A stretch of DNA of 8,462 nt. It comes from Candidatus Fermentibacterota bacterium. Lineage in GTDB: Bacteria; Fermentibacterota; Fermentibacteria; Fermentibacterales; Fermentibacteraceae. The position numbers and the translations under genes were made by a program. This document shows, one piece after another, positions 1 to 8,462 of the stretch (positions are counted from its first letter, which is position 1; each line of letters begins with the position of its first letter). The DNA is taken from positions 1 through 8,462 of the forward strand of contig JAKLEF010000078.1 in assembly GCA_022703195.1 (NCBI GenBank), in the 5' to 3' direction. The notes beneath the pieces are model-generated. The model did not search any database, had not been told where the DNA came from, and saw nothing but the letters and a program-made list of their open reading frames with translations.

Positions 1-2385
<2,385 letters not shown>

Positions 2386-2387
2386 CG

Positions 2388-5300
2388 CTACTTCTCCTCC
2401 TCGGTGACGAGCTCTACATCGAGCGCAAGGCTCCTCATCTCGTTGAGCAGCACGTTGAAGGACTCGGGAACGCCCGGATCGGGTATGTTCTCGTTGTTCA
2501 CTATCGCGCTGTACGCCCTGGAGCGGCCCTCGGCGTCGTCGGACTTGATGGTCAGCATCTCCCGGAGCGTGTAGGCCGCCCCGTAGGCCTCCAGGGCCCA
2601 GACCTCCATCTCGCCCAGCCTCTGTCCGCCCTTCTGGGCCTTGCCGCCCAGGGGCTGCTGTGTCACCATGGCGTACGGGCCGGTGGAGCGCGCGTGCATC
2701 TTGTCCTCCACCTGGTGCGCCAGCTTCATCATGTACATGACGCCGACGGTGACGGGCCTGGCCATGGGTTCGCCGGTTCGCCCGTCGTAGAGGACGCTCT
2801 TGCCGTCCTCGGGGAGCCCGGCCTCGGAGAGGAGCTTCCTGATCTCGGTGTTGGGGGCGGAGTCGAACACGGGCGTCACGGCGTCGAAGCCGAGAGCCTT
2901 GGCGGCCCAGCCGAGATTGGTCTCCAGGATCTGGCCCACGTTCATCCTCGACGGGACGCCGAGGGGGTTGATGCAGATGTCCACGGGCGTGCCGTCGGGC
3001 AGGTAGGGCATGTCCTCCTCGGGGACGATGATGCTCACGACACCCTTGTTCCCGTGGCGCCCCGCCATCTTGTCGCCGACCTGCAGCTTGCGGCGGCTGG
3101 CTATGAGCACCTTGACCAGCTTGAGCGTGCCGGGCTGGAGGTCGTCGCCCCTGTTGAGCTTGTCGATCTCGATCTCGTACTCGCGCTGCATCCGGTCGAG
3201 AACCTGGGCGGCGCGGCGCAGGACCTGCCTGGCCTTGTCGTCGGTCTCCAGGTTGTCGACGATCTGCCTTCCGAAGTCGAGCTCCATGAAGTTGACCTTG
3301 TTGAGCACTGCAGCCGTGAGCTTCCGGCCGGCGGGCACCGCGACCTCGCCGGTCAGCGTGTCGACCATGTCGACGGCCTTCTGGTCCTTCAGGAGCTCCT
3401 TGAGTATCGCGTCGCGCTCCTCGCAGAGCTTGGACTTCCTCAGGTCGTGAGCCTGGGCGAGCTTCTGGGTCTTCTCGTCGAGCTCGCGCCTGGCCCTCTC
3501 GGACCTGTCGCGCCTGGCGTAGACCTTAACGTCTATGACGACCCCGTCCATGCCGGCGGGGGCCTTGAGCGACACGTCCTTCACATCTCCGGCCTTCTGG
3601 CCGAAGATGGCGCGGATGAGCCTCTCCTCCGGGGACTGGTCCTGTTCGCCCTTGGGCGTCACCTTGCCCACGAGGTAGTCGTCCGCCTTGACCCTCGAGC
3701 CCACGCGGATGATCCCGTCGGCGTCGAGGTTGCGCTTGGCGTCCTCACCCACGTTGGGGATCTCGCGCGTCAGCTCCTCGGGGCCGAGCTTCGTCTCGCG
3801 GAACTGGGTCTCCAGCTCGAACACGTGGACGCTCGTGAAGATGTCCTTCTTGATCAGCTTCTCGCTGACCACGATGGCGTCCTCGTAGTTGTACCCGTTC
3901 CAGGGGCAGAGCGCCACGATCGCGTTGACGCCGAGCGCCAGCCTGCCCTGGCTCGTCGCCATGCCGTCGGCCAGGGGCTGGCCCGCTGCGACGGTCTCGC
4001 CCTCGTGGACGAGGGGCTTCTGGTTGATGGAGGTGTCCTGGTTCGTTCGCACGAACTTCTTGAGCCTGTAGGTGTCGTAGCGGTTGAAGTCGAGCGGGTC
4101 GCTGTCGGCGCGCACGATGATCATGGCGGAATCCGCATAGGTCACCGTGCCGCCGCGGCGTGCCGAGACCAGGGCGCCGGAGTCCTTCGCTGCCCTTCCC
4201 TCGAGGCCCGTTCCGACGACGGGCGCCTCGGTGTAGAGCAGAGGAACGGCCTGGCGCTGCATGTTGGAGCCCATGAGGGCACGGTTGGCGTCGTCGTGCT
4301 CGAGGAACGGTATCAGGGCGGCGGAGACGCCCACCAGCTGCTGCGGGCTGACATCTATGTACTCGACCTCGGAAGGCGGCACCATTGGGAAGTTGCCCGC
4401 GCGCCTGGCCCTCACGAGCGGGCCCGTGAGGTTGCCCTTCCGGTCCACCGCGGTGTTGGCTTCGGCAATCGTGGTCCTGTCCTCGCGATCTGCGGACAGG
4501 TAGACGACCTCGTTGGTGATCCTGCCGTTGATGACCCTGCGGTAGGGCGCCTCGAGGAATCCGAACCTGTTTATCGAGGCATAGACGGCGAGCGTCGTGA
4601 TCAGGCCGATGTTGGGACCTTCGGGAGTCTCGACGGGGCACACCCTGCCGTAGTGCGTGTGATGCACGTCCCTGACGTCGAACCCGGCGCGCTCTCGGGT
4701 GAGCCCTCCTTCGCCGAGGGCGCTGGTGCGGCGCTTGTGGGTGAGCTCGGCGAGGGGGTTGGTCTGCTCCATGAACTGGGAGAGCTGGCTCGAGCCGAAG
4801 AACGTGTTGATCACGCTCGATAGCGTGCGGGAGTTCACGAGCTCGGTCGGGGTGAGCTTGTCCCGGTCCTGGTGGCCCATGCGGTCGCGGATCGTGCGGG
4901 CCATCCTGCTCAGACCCTTGGAGAACTCCTGCCCCAGCAGCTCGCCGACGGTCTTCACCCTGCGGTTGCCGAGGTGGTCGATGTCGTCGGCCGTTATCTT
5001 GCCCTCGCGTAGCTTGATCAGGTTGTCGACGATCGCCACGAGGTCCTCGACCGACAGGGTCAGCCTGTCCATGGTGGTGTCTATGTTCAGGCGCTCGTTC
5101 AGCTTGTAGCGTCCGACCTCGCTGAGGCTGTACCTCTTGGAGTCGAAGAACATCGAGCGCAGGTAGCTCTTGGCGTGGTCGAGGGACGGGGCCTCGGTGC
5201 CCCTCAGGGCCTCGTAGATCCAGAGGGTGGCGTTGTCCTCGTTCTTCTCCAGGCCGGTTCCGAGGCTGCTCTCCTCCTTGGCCAGCGTCTTCCTGATGCC

Positions 5301-6191
5301 GTCGAAGTCGGTCTTCTCGCTCCTGATCTCCAGGAAGGAGGCCTTCTTGATGCCTTTTGCGACGAGGTTCTCGATCTTCTCGATCGTCTCCACGGGTTCG
5401 TCGACCCTGGCGAGGATCTCCCCGGTTTCGGGATCGACGATCTCGTCGGCGAAGGACTTGAGAGTGAGGTCCACCGCCCTGCTGCGGTTCTTCAGGGCGA
5501 CCTCGAGATCCCTCTCCACCTTCGGATAGAACCTGCAGAGGATCTCGGAATCGGTGGACAGGCCCAGAGACCGCAGGAGCATCGTGATGGGGATCCTCTT
5601 GGGGCGCTTGTCGATGTTGGCGAAGATCACGTCGTTCGTGTCGAGCATCAGGTCGAGCCAGGAGCCCCTCTGCGGGATCACGCGGGCGCTGCAGACCCTG
5701 CGGCCCCGCTGTACCGTCTTCTCCTCGAAGAAGACGCCTGGGCTGCGGTGGAGCTGGCTCACTATGACCCTCTCCGCGCCGTTGATGATGAAGGAGCCGG
5801 TCTCTGTCATCAGGGGCAGCTCGCCGTGGAACACGGACTGCTGGACTATCCTGGAGACCTTCTTCTCGTCGGGGGTGCCGCGGAACACGAGCCTCAGCTT
5901 CGCATTCAGGGGCGCCGAATAGGTGAGGTGCTTGTCGAGGGCTTCCTGAATGCTCCAGCGGGGCGTGCCGACCGTGTACTCGACGTACTCCAGCGAGAAC
6001 TCCTTGGTGGAGCTCTCAATGGGGAAGGTGTCGAGGAATATCTTGTGGAGACCCTGTGGGAGGCGCTCGTCCGGAGGGACGTCCGCCTGCAGGAAGACGT
6101 CGAACGACTTCTTCTGGATCTCTAGGAGATCCGGCATCTCGATCGCAGGAATCGCGCGCGAGTAATCCCTTACTGGTCTCTTAGGGTTCAC
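2388..6191 (-). CDS. rpoB: DNA-directed RNA polymerase subunit beta
   Basis: Beta subunit of RNA polymerase, 1267 aa (E. coli is 1342). Recognisable segments in order: the N-terminal lobe with GAERVIVSQLHRSPGVFFEE at about 138-157; the rifampicin-pocket segment SSQLSQFMEQTNPL at 467-480 and THKRRTSALG at 484-493; VCPVETPEGPNIGLI at 517-531; NGYNYEDAIV at 765-774; a charged, probably helical stretch at about 890-940 near the flap; the active-site lysines K1041 and K1049 in GDKMAGRHGNKG; and the C-terminal KARSTGPY-like clamp-anchor region (KMHARSTGPY, 1164-1173). The start is GTG, preceded by AGGAG with a 6-nt spacer; no better start is seen upstream. The gene follows a 118-nt spacer with a strong hairpin after rplL and is coupled to rpoC. 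Residues E475 and E494 differ from the usual Asp and Pro of the rifampicin region. The frame is intact throughout. Confidence 0.98.
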   Translation of the reverse strand: MNPKRPVRDYSRAIPAIEMPDLLEIQKKSFDVFLQADVPPDERLPQGLHKIFLDTFPIESSTKEFSLEYVEYTVGTPRWSIQEALDKHLTYSAPLNAKLRLVFRGTPDEKKVSRIVQQSVFHGELPLMTETGSFIINGAERVIVSQLHRSPGVFFEEKTVQRGRRVCSARVIPQRGSWLDLMLDTNDVIFANIDKRPKRIPITMLLRSLGLSTDSEILCRFYPKVERDLEVALKNRSRAVDLTLKSFADEIVDPETGEILARVDEPVETIEKIENLVAKGIKKASFLEIRSEKTDFDGIRKTLAKEESSLGTGLEKNEDNATLWIYEALRGTEAPSLDHAKSYLRSMFFDSKRYSLSEVGRYKLNERLNIDTTMDRLTLSVEDLVAIVDNLIKLREGKITADDIDHLGNRRVKTVGELLGQEFSKGLSRMARTIRDRMGHQDRDKLTPTELVNSRTLSSVINTFFGSSQLSQFMEQTNPLAELTHKRRTSALGEGGLTRERAGFDVRDVHHTHYGRVCPVETPEGPNIGLITTLAVYASINRFGFLEAPYRRVINGRITNEVVYLSADREDRTTIAEANTAVDRKGNLTGPLVRARRAGNFPMVPPSEVEYIDVSPQQLVGVSAALIPFLEHDDANRALMGSNMQRQAVPLLYTEAPVVGTGLEGRAAKDSGALVSARRGGTVTYADSAMIIVRADSDPLDFNRYDTYRLKKFVRTNQDTSINQKPLVHEGETVAAGQPLADGMATSQGRLALGVNAIVALCPWNGYNYEDAIVVSEKLIKKDIFTSVHVFELETQFRETKLGPEELTREIPNVGEDAKRNLDADGIIRVGSRVKADDYLVGKVTPKGEQDQSPEERLIRAIFGQKAGDVKDVSLKAPAGMDGVVIDVKVYARRDRSERARRELDEKTQKLAQAHDLRKSKLCEERDAILKELLKDQKAVDMVDTLTGEVAVPAGRKLTAAVLNKVNFMELDFGRQIVDNLETDDKARQVLRRAAQVLDRMQREYEIEIDKLNRGDDLQPGTLKLVKVLIASRRKLQVGDKMAGRHGNKGVVSIIVPEEDMPYLPDGTPVDICINPLGVPSRMNVGQILETNLGWAAKALGFDAVTPVFDSAPNTEIRKLLSEAGLPEDGKSVLYDGRTGEPMARPVTVGVMYMMKLAHQVEDKMHARSTGPYAMVTQQPLGGKAQKGGQRLGEMEVWALEAYGAAYTLREMLTIKSDDAEGRSRAYSAIVNNENIPDPGVPESFNVLLNEMRSLALDVELVTEEEK
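2394..2400 (-). promoter_or_regulatory. Ribosome binding site of rpoC, inside rpoB
   Basis: GGAGGAG lies 8 nt before the rpoC ATG and is formed by the GAG GAG glutamate codons at the end of rpoB. This placement settles the rpoC start and suggests that ribosomes finishing beta re-initiate on beta', keeping the two subunits near equal amounts (inference). Confidence 0.8.
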
Positions 6192-6197
6192 CTGGCT

Positions 6198-6202
6198 CTC
6201 CT
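6198..6202 (-). promoter_or_regulatory. Ribosome binding site of rpoB (supports GTG start)
   Basis: AGGAG sits 6 nt before the GTG at 6191. It supports the GTG as the true start of beta. The nearest in-frame ATG is Met19, which lies inside the conserved N-terminal region and would truncate it. Confidence 0.75.
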
Positions 6203-6254
6203 AACGATGGCTCTTACAGCAAATAAGGGGCCCCAAACACGGTCCGGGACAAAC

Positions 6255-6286
6255 GGCGAGAGAAGGCCTCATGGCCTTCTCCCGCC
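6255..6286 (-). terminator. Attenuator-like hairpin between rplL and rpoB
   Basis: On the transcribed strand GGCGGGAGAAGGCC and GGCCTTCTCTCGCC form a 14-bp stem with one G-U pair around the loop ATGA. It starts 23 nt after the +1-frame rplL stop. The bases that follow, GTTTGTCC, contain only a short T run, so complete intrinsic termination is unlikely. In E. coli the same spacer carries a partial terminator that lowers rpoBC transcription relative to rplJL, plus an RNase III site. By analogy this hairpin is a partial terminator, a processing site, or an mRNA-stabilising end for the abundant rplJL message (inference). Confidence 0.65.
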
Positions 6287-6309
6287 TGCGGGGCTGTGGA
6301 CTCCGGCAC

Positions 6310-6688
6310 CTACTGCAGCTTGACAGTAGCGCCGGCCTCCTCGAGCTGCTTCTTGAGGCTCTCGGCCTCGGCCTTCTCGGCGCCTTCCTTTATCTTGGAG
6401 GGCACGCCGTCCACGAGGTCCTTGGCTTCCTTGAGCCCGAGGCCGGTGGCCTCGCGGAGGACCTTGATGACCTGGATCTTCTTGTCCCCGAAGCTCGAGG
6501 ATGACGTCGAACTCGGTCTTCTCCTCCACGGCAGCCGCTGCCGCGGCGGGAGCCGCCGCCACGGCCGCCACGGGGGCCGCCGCGGAGACGCCGAACTTCT
6601 CCTCCATCATCTTGACGAGGTCTGCGAGCTCGAGGACTGTCATGCCGGAAATGGTCTCGATGATGAGAGCCTTCTTGTCTTCGGACAT
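6310..6688 (-). CDS. rplL: 50S ribosomal protein L7/L12, reading frame broken near codon 66
   Basis: L7/L12 forms the flexible stalk dimers that recruit EF-Tu, EF-G and other GTPase factors to the ribosome. Residues 1-33 (MSEDKKALII to EKFGV) are the dimerisation and L10-binding domain, about 34-56 is the Ala/Pro-rich hinge, and EEKTEFDVIL starts the factor-binding domain. After codon 66 (CTT at 6493-6491) the original frame turns to Arg/Gly-rich nonsense and stops at 6269 (139 aa). The +1 frame instead gives GDKKIQVIKVLREATGLGLK and continues to AGATVKLQ with TAG at 6312-6310, a perfect family C-terminus. Restoring an AG, so that GAGCTTC becomes GAGAGCTTC, yields LESFGDKK and a 126-aa protein of normal length. 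The start has AAGGAG 8 nt upstream. The break may be a sequence error, a true mutation or recoding; error is likeliest because the protein is essential or nearly so in most bacteria. Confidence 0.93.
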
Positions 6689-6696
6689 CTTTCGTT

Positions 6697-6702
6697 CTCC
6701 TT
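6697..6702 (-). promoter_or_regulatory. Ribosome binding site of rplL
   Basis: AAGGAG lies 8 nt before the rplL ATG, in an A-rich, open-looking context (GGAGAACGAAAG). It is a strong, independent initiation site, as expected for a protein present in several copies per ribosome. Confidence 0.75.
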
Positions 6703-6712
6703 AAGTAGCCGC

Positions 6713-6735
6713 GCGGACCCTGGTCGCGGGCCCGC
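6713..6735 (-). other. Possible hairpin in the rplJ-rplL spacer
   Basis: GCGGGCCC and GGGTCCGC can pair over 8 bp with one G-U, around a 7-nt loop (GCGACCA). It lies between the rplJ stop and the rplL ribosome binding site and has no T run, so it is not an intrinsic terminator. It could set the relative translation of rplL or block degradation. In such GC-rich sequence it may also be chance. Confidence 0.35.
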
Positions 6736-6747
6736 CCCGACGTGGTC

Positions 6748-7284
6748 CTACTGGTTCTGCTCCTGCTTTTCCTTCACCGCGTTCACGGCGTTCAGGAAGC
6801 TGCGCAGGACGCCGCCCGTGACATTCACAAAACCCTGCAGAGGCGCGCTCATGGATCCGAGCAGCCTCGCGAGGAGCTCCTCGCGCCCGGGAAGGTCCGC
6901 CAGGCTCATCATCTCGGCGGCACTGAGGGAGCGGCCGGAGACGTATCCGCCCTTGATGGCGGGCCTGCCGTCATGGTCCTTCGAGAACTTCTTGAGAGTC
7001 CTGACGGGGATTATCTCGTCCCTCGACCAGGCGACCGCGGTGGGGCCCTGTGCCAGGGAGACCACCGGATCGCTCCCCACTTCCATGCTGTCGAACACCT
7101 TGCGGAGTATCGTGTTCTTCACGACCATGAACCTGACGCCCGACGACCTGAGCTCGTTCCTCAGGCTGGTCATCCCGGCCACGTCAATGCCTGTGAAGTC
7201 AGTGAGAACTATCGAACCGCCGCCCCTGAGATCCCTGGACAGGTCGCCCAGGACCTGCTCCTTGCGTTCTCTCGTGATGCTCAC
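6748..7284 (-). CDS. rplJ: 50S ribosomal protein L10
   Basis: L10 anchors the L7/L12 dimers to 23S rRNA next to L11 at the base of the stalk. The 178-aa product has normal length. The N-terminal RNA-binding domain shows the family pattern: MSITRERKEQVLGDL, then IVLTDFTGIDVAGMTSLRNE, then the conserved VKNTILRK at about 55-62. GPTAVAW follows at about 80-86. The C-terminal helix (FLNAVNAVKEKQEQNQ) is where L7/L12 dimers bind. The start is GTG at 7284, 17 nt after the rplA stop, with a modest GGAAGG 9 nt upstream. The weak site suggests partial dependence on translation of rplA. In E. coli L10 (as the L10-L12 complex) represses its own mRNA at a leader upstream of rplJ; that leader has no room here. 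Confidence 0.97.
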   Translation of the reverse strand: MSITRERKEQVLGDLSRDLRGGGSIVLTDFTGIDVAGMTSLRNELRSSGVRFMVVKNTILRKVFDSMEVGSDPVVSLAQGPTAVAWSRDEIIPVRTLKKFSKDHDGRPAIKGGYVSGRSLSAAEMMSLADLPGREELLARLLGSMSAPLQGFVNVTGGVLRSFLNAVNAVKEKQEQNQ

Positions 7285-7293
7285 CGTCCGCCG

Positions 7294-7299
7294 CCTTCC
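7294..7299 (-). promoter_or_regulatory. Ribosome binding site of rplJ (weak, decides GTG start)
   Basis: GGAAGG lies 9 nt before the GTG at 7284 within the 17-nt gap after rplA. It is a poorer match to the anti-Shine-Dalgarno than the sites of rplA, rplL and rpoC. The downstream protein aligns with L10 from its first residue, so the GTG is the plausible start. Confidence 0.5.
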
Positions 7300-7301
7300 G
7301 C

Positions 7302-8006
7302 CTAGCGCAGGTGCGCCCGGACGTCGTTGACGTCCATGTGAACACCGGGTCCCATCGTCGATGAGACGCTGACGGACATCAGATAACGACCCTTGGCTCC
7401 TGAGGGGCGGAGCTGCATGATCTTCTCGAGGAACATCATCGCATTCTCCTCCAGGGCCTTCTGGTCGAAGCTGGCCTTTCCGATGGGGGCGTTCACGTTG
7501 CCCTGCTTGTCGGTGCGGAACGTGATCTTGCCGCCCTTGGACTCCCTAACGGCCTCACCGATCTCTGTCGTGACGGTGCCTGTCTTGGGGTTGGGCATGA
7601 GGCCCCTGGGGCCCAGCACCTTCCCCAGCTTGCCCACAACCTTCATCATGTCCGGAGTGGCTATCACGACCTGGAAGTCGATCCAGCCCTGCATTATCCT
7701 GTCCGCGAGATCATCCTCGCCGACGTGGTCGGCACCCGCGGCCCTGGCCTCCTCGGCCTTCTCGCCCCTCGCGAACACCAGGACCTTCACGGTCCTGCCC
7801 GTTCCGTGGGGGAGCACGCAGGTCCCGCGGACCATCTGATCGCTGTACTTCGGGTCGATTCCCAGGCCGATGGCCATCTCGACGGTCTCGTCGAACTTGG
7901 CCGTGGCCAGCTTCTTCACGAGGCCCAGGGCATCCTCGAGGGAATACTGGATGGTGCGGTCGACCTGGCTCAGGGCCTCTGCGAAACGCCTGCTCGCGCC
8001 TGCCAT
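7302..8006 (-). CDS. rplA: 50S ribosomal protein L1
   Basis: L1 forms the mobile stalk on the E-site side of the 50S subunit and helps release deacylated tRNA; in many bacteria it also represses the rplK-rplA message. The 234-aa length is normal. The family signatures are present in order: the VEMAIGLGIDPKYSDQMVRG segment at about 42-61, VLPHGTGRTVKVLVFA at about 64-79, EEARAAGADHVG, then the hallmark LGPRGLMPNPKTGTVT at about 129-144, NAPIGKASF, and the C-terminal SSTMGPGVHMDV. The N-terminus (MAGASRRFAEAL) is less basic than the common MGKRGKRY type. The ATG overlaps the rplK stop by one base (TGATG) and has GGAGGTGA 7 nt upstream. An L1 repressor site, if present, should lie upstream of rplK, outside the window. 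Confidence 0.98.
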   Translation of the reverse strand: MAGASRRFAEALSQVDRTIQYSLEDALGLVKKLATAKFDETVEMAIGLGIDPKYSDQMVRGTCVLPHGTGRTVKVLVFARGEKAEEARAAGADHVGEDDLADRIMQGWIDFQVVIATPDMMKVVGKLGKVLGPRGLMPNPKTGTVTTEIGEAVRESKGGKITFRTDKQGNVNAPIGKASFDQKALEENAMMFLEKIMQLRPSGAKGRYLMSVSVSSTMGPGVHMDVNDVRAHLR

Positions 8007-8431
8007 CAGTCGGTCACCTCCAGCCCCATGCTCCTCGCGGTGCCCCTGACCATCATCACTGCCGCCTCGAGCGAAGCGGCGTTGAGGTCGGCCATCTTGG
8101 TGCGGGCTATCTCGCGGACCTGGTCCATCGTGACGGTCCCGACCTTCTGGCGGTTGGGCTCGCCCGATCCCTTGGCGAGTCCTGCCGCGCGCTTCAGCAG
8201 AACTGCAGCCGGGGGCGACTTGAGCTCGAAAGTAAAGCTCCGGTCGGCATAAACGGTGACGACTGCCGGGAACACAAGGCCCTCCTGCCCCTGGGTGCGG
8301 GCATTGAAGTCCTTGCAGAACCCGGGCAGGTTTATGCCGTACTGGCCCAGGGAAGGCCCGACCGGCGGTGCCGGTGTCGCCTGTCCCGCGGGCAGCTGCA
8401 GCTTCACCACGCCCAGGATCTTCTTTGCCAT
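8006..8431 (-). CDS. rplK: 50S ribosomal protein L11
   Basis: L11 binds the GTPase-associated region of 23S rRNA beside L10, takes part in factor-dependent steps of translation, and is needed for RelA activation in bacteria that have RelA. The 141-aa product is of normal length. The N-terminal domain (about 1-70) contains LQLPAGQATPAPPVGPSLGQ, including the proline-rich stretch that contacts thiostrepton-class drugs. The C-terminal RNA-binding domain contains KGSGEPNRQKVGTVT and ends with DLNAASLEAAVMMVRGTARSMG. The segment GQYGINLPGFCKDFNART has Tyr where His is common, a tolerated variation as far as I know. The start has AGGAG 5 nt upstream. It is the first gene of the visible cluster; nusG and secE often precede it, but only 31 nt of upstream sequence are seen. 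Confidence 0.98.
   Translation of the reverse strand: MAKKILGVVKLQLPAGQATPAPPVGPSLGQYGINLPGFCKDFNARTQGQEGLVFPAVVTVYADRSFTFELKSPPAAVLLKRAAGLAKGSGEPNRQKVGTVTMDQVREIARTKMADLNAASLEAAVMMVRGTARSMGLEVTD
8014..8021 (-). promoter_or_regulatory. Ribosome binding site of rplA, inside rplK
   Basis: GGAGGTGA, an uninterrupted 8-base match to the usual anti-Shine-Dalgarno sequence, lies 7 nt before the rplA ATG and within the last codons of rplK. Together with the TGATG overlap it indicates tight translational coupling of L11 and L1. Confidence 0.8.
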
Positions 8432-8462
8432 TCGGACTCCTCTCTGCCGCCTCCGCGCCTCC
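8432..8462 (-). other. Partial upstream region of rplK
   Basis: These 31 nt hold the rplK ribosome binding site AGGAG (8437-8441) and a purine-rich GGAGGCGCGGAGGCGG run further upstream. It is too short to show a promoter, an L1-binding leader or the end of a preceding gene. Confidence 0.5.

Larger units (their letters stand above)
6192..6309 (-). other. rplL-rpoB intergenic spacer
   Basis: This 118-nt spacer is the longest non-coding stretch in the window. It contains the 14-bp hairpin at 6255-6286, an 8-bp GGGGCCCC palindrome at 6227-6234, and the rpoB ribosome binding site. I could not find a convincing sigma-70-type promoter (no paired -35 and -10 boxes at 16-18 nt), so rpoBC is probably transcribed by read-through from the ribosomal genes. 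Confidence 0.7.

Noticed and set aside
3745..4641. A 298-codon minus-strand frame inside rpoB
   Set aside because: It is an out-of-frame shadow; rpoB is uninterrupted across the region with recognisable beta motifs.
2694..4823. A 709-codon open frame on the plus strand, antisense to rpoB
   Set aside because: It lies wholly inside the certain rpoB gene, its translation is low-complexity and rich in H, D, V, L and G with no family signature, and GC-rich genes commonly leave their opposite strand open.
5175..6125. A 316-codon plus-strand frame antisense to the start of rpoB
   Set aside because: It has biased composition and no recognisable protein features, and overlaps conserved rpoB coding sequence fully.
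6227..6234. GGGGCCCC palindrome as an operator
   Set aside because: The 8-bp symmetry does not extend outward (A opposite A) and is expected by chance in GC-rich sequence.
6192..6254. A promoter for rpoBC after the hairpin
   Set aside because: Candidate boxes such as TTGTCC and TTATTT are about 20 nt apart, and no other pair is close to consensus with normal spacing.
6269..6688. rplL as a 139-aa protein with a novel Arg/Gly-rich tail
   Set aside because: The tail overlaps a +1 frame that encodes the complete conserved L7/L12 C-terminal domain, so the tail is the product of a frame break, not a new domain.

Overview
The window is one uninterrupted stretch of the conserved bacterial ribosomal-protein / RNA polymerase gene cluster, all on the minus strand. 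In transcription order (high to low coordinate) it reads rplK (L11), rplA (L1), rplJ (L10), rplL (L7/L12), rpoB (beta), rpoC (beta', running off the low-coordinate end). I see no plus-strand gene, tRNA, mobile element or CRISPR array. The sequence is GC-rich, and protein-coding sequence fills almost all of it. The longest gap is the 118-nt rplL-rpoB spacer.

Layout: rplK begins 31 nt inside the window edge and overlaps rplA by one base (TGATG), with a near-perfect Shine-Dalgarno sequence inside the end of rplK. rplA and rplJ are separated by only 17 nt, so the long L10 leader found there in Escherichia coli has no room. rplJ and rplL are 59 nt apart. rplL carries a reading-frame break in codons 65-67, and its whole C-terminal domain is encoded in the +1 frame. 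The rplL-rpoB spacer holds a 14-bp hairpin where E. coli has its attenuator and RNase III site. rpoB and rpoC are 2 nt apart, and the rpoC ribosome binding site lies in the last codons of rpoB.

Organism: a bacterium, because the gene order and the split beta / beta' subunits are bacterial. RpoB (1267 aa) lacks the full E. coli-type length. RpoC has a short insert after the MAKP motif of a kind I associate loosely with FCB-type and related phyla. I cannot name a phylum. High GC and frequent AGG arginine codons suggest an uncultured lineage, but this is a low-confidence impression.

The products work together in translation and transcription. L11, L10 and L7/L12 build the GTPase-associated centre and stalk of the 50S subunit, L1 forms the opposite stalk, and beta with beta' form the catalytic core of RNA polymerase. 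I do not see an undescribed system here. The points worth a second look are the rplL frame break and its geometry relative to the downstream hairpin, two unusual serines in the beta' bridge helix, changes in the rifampicin-binding segment of beta, and the compressed rplA-rplJ junction.
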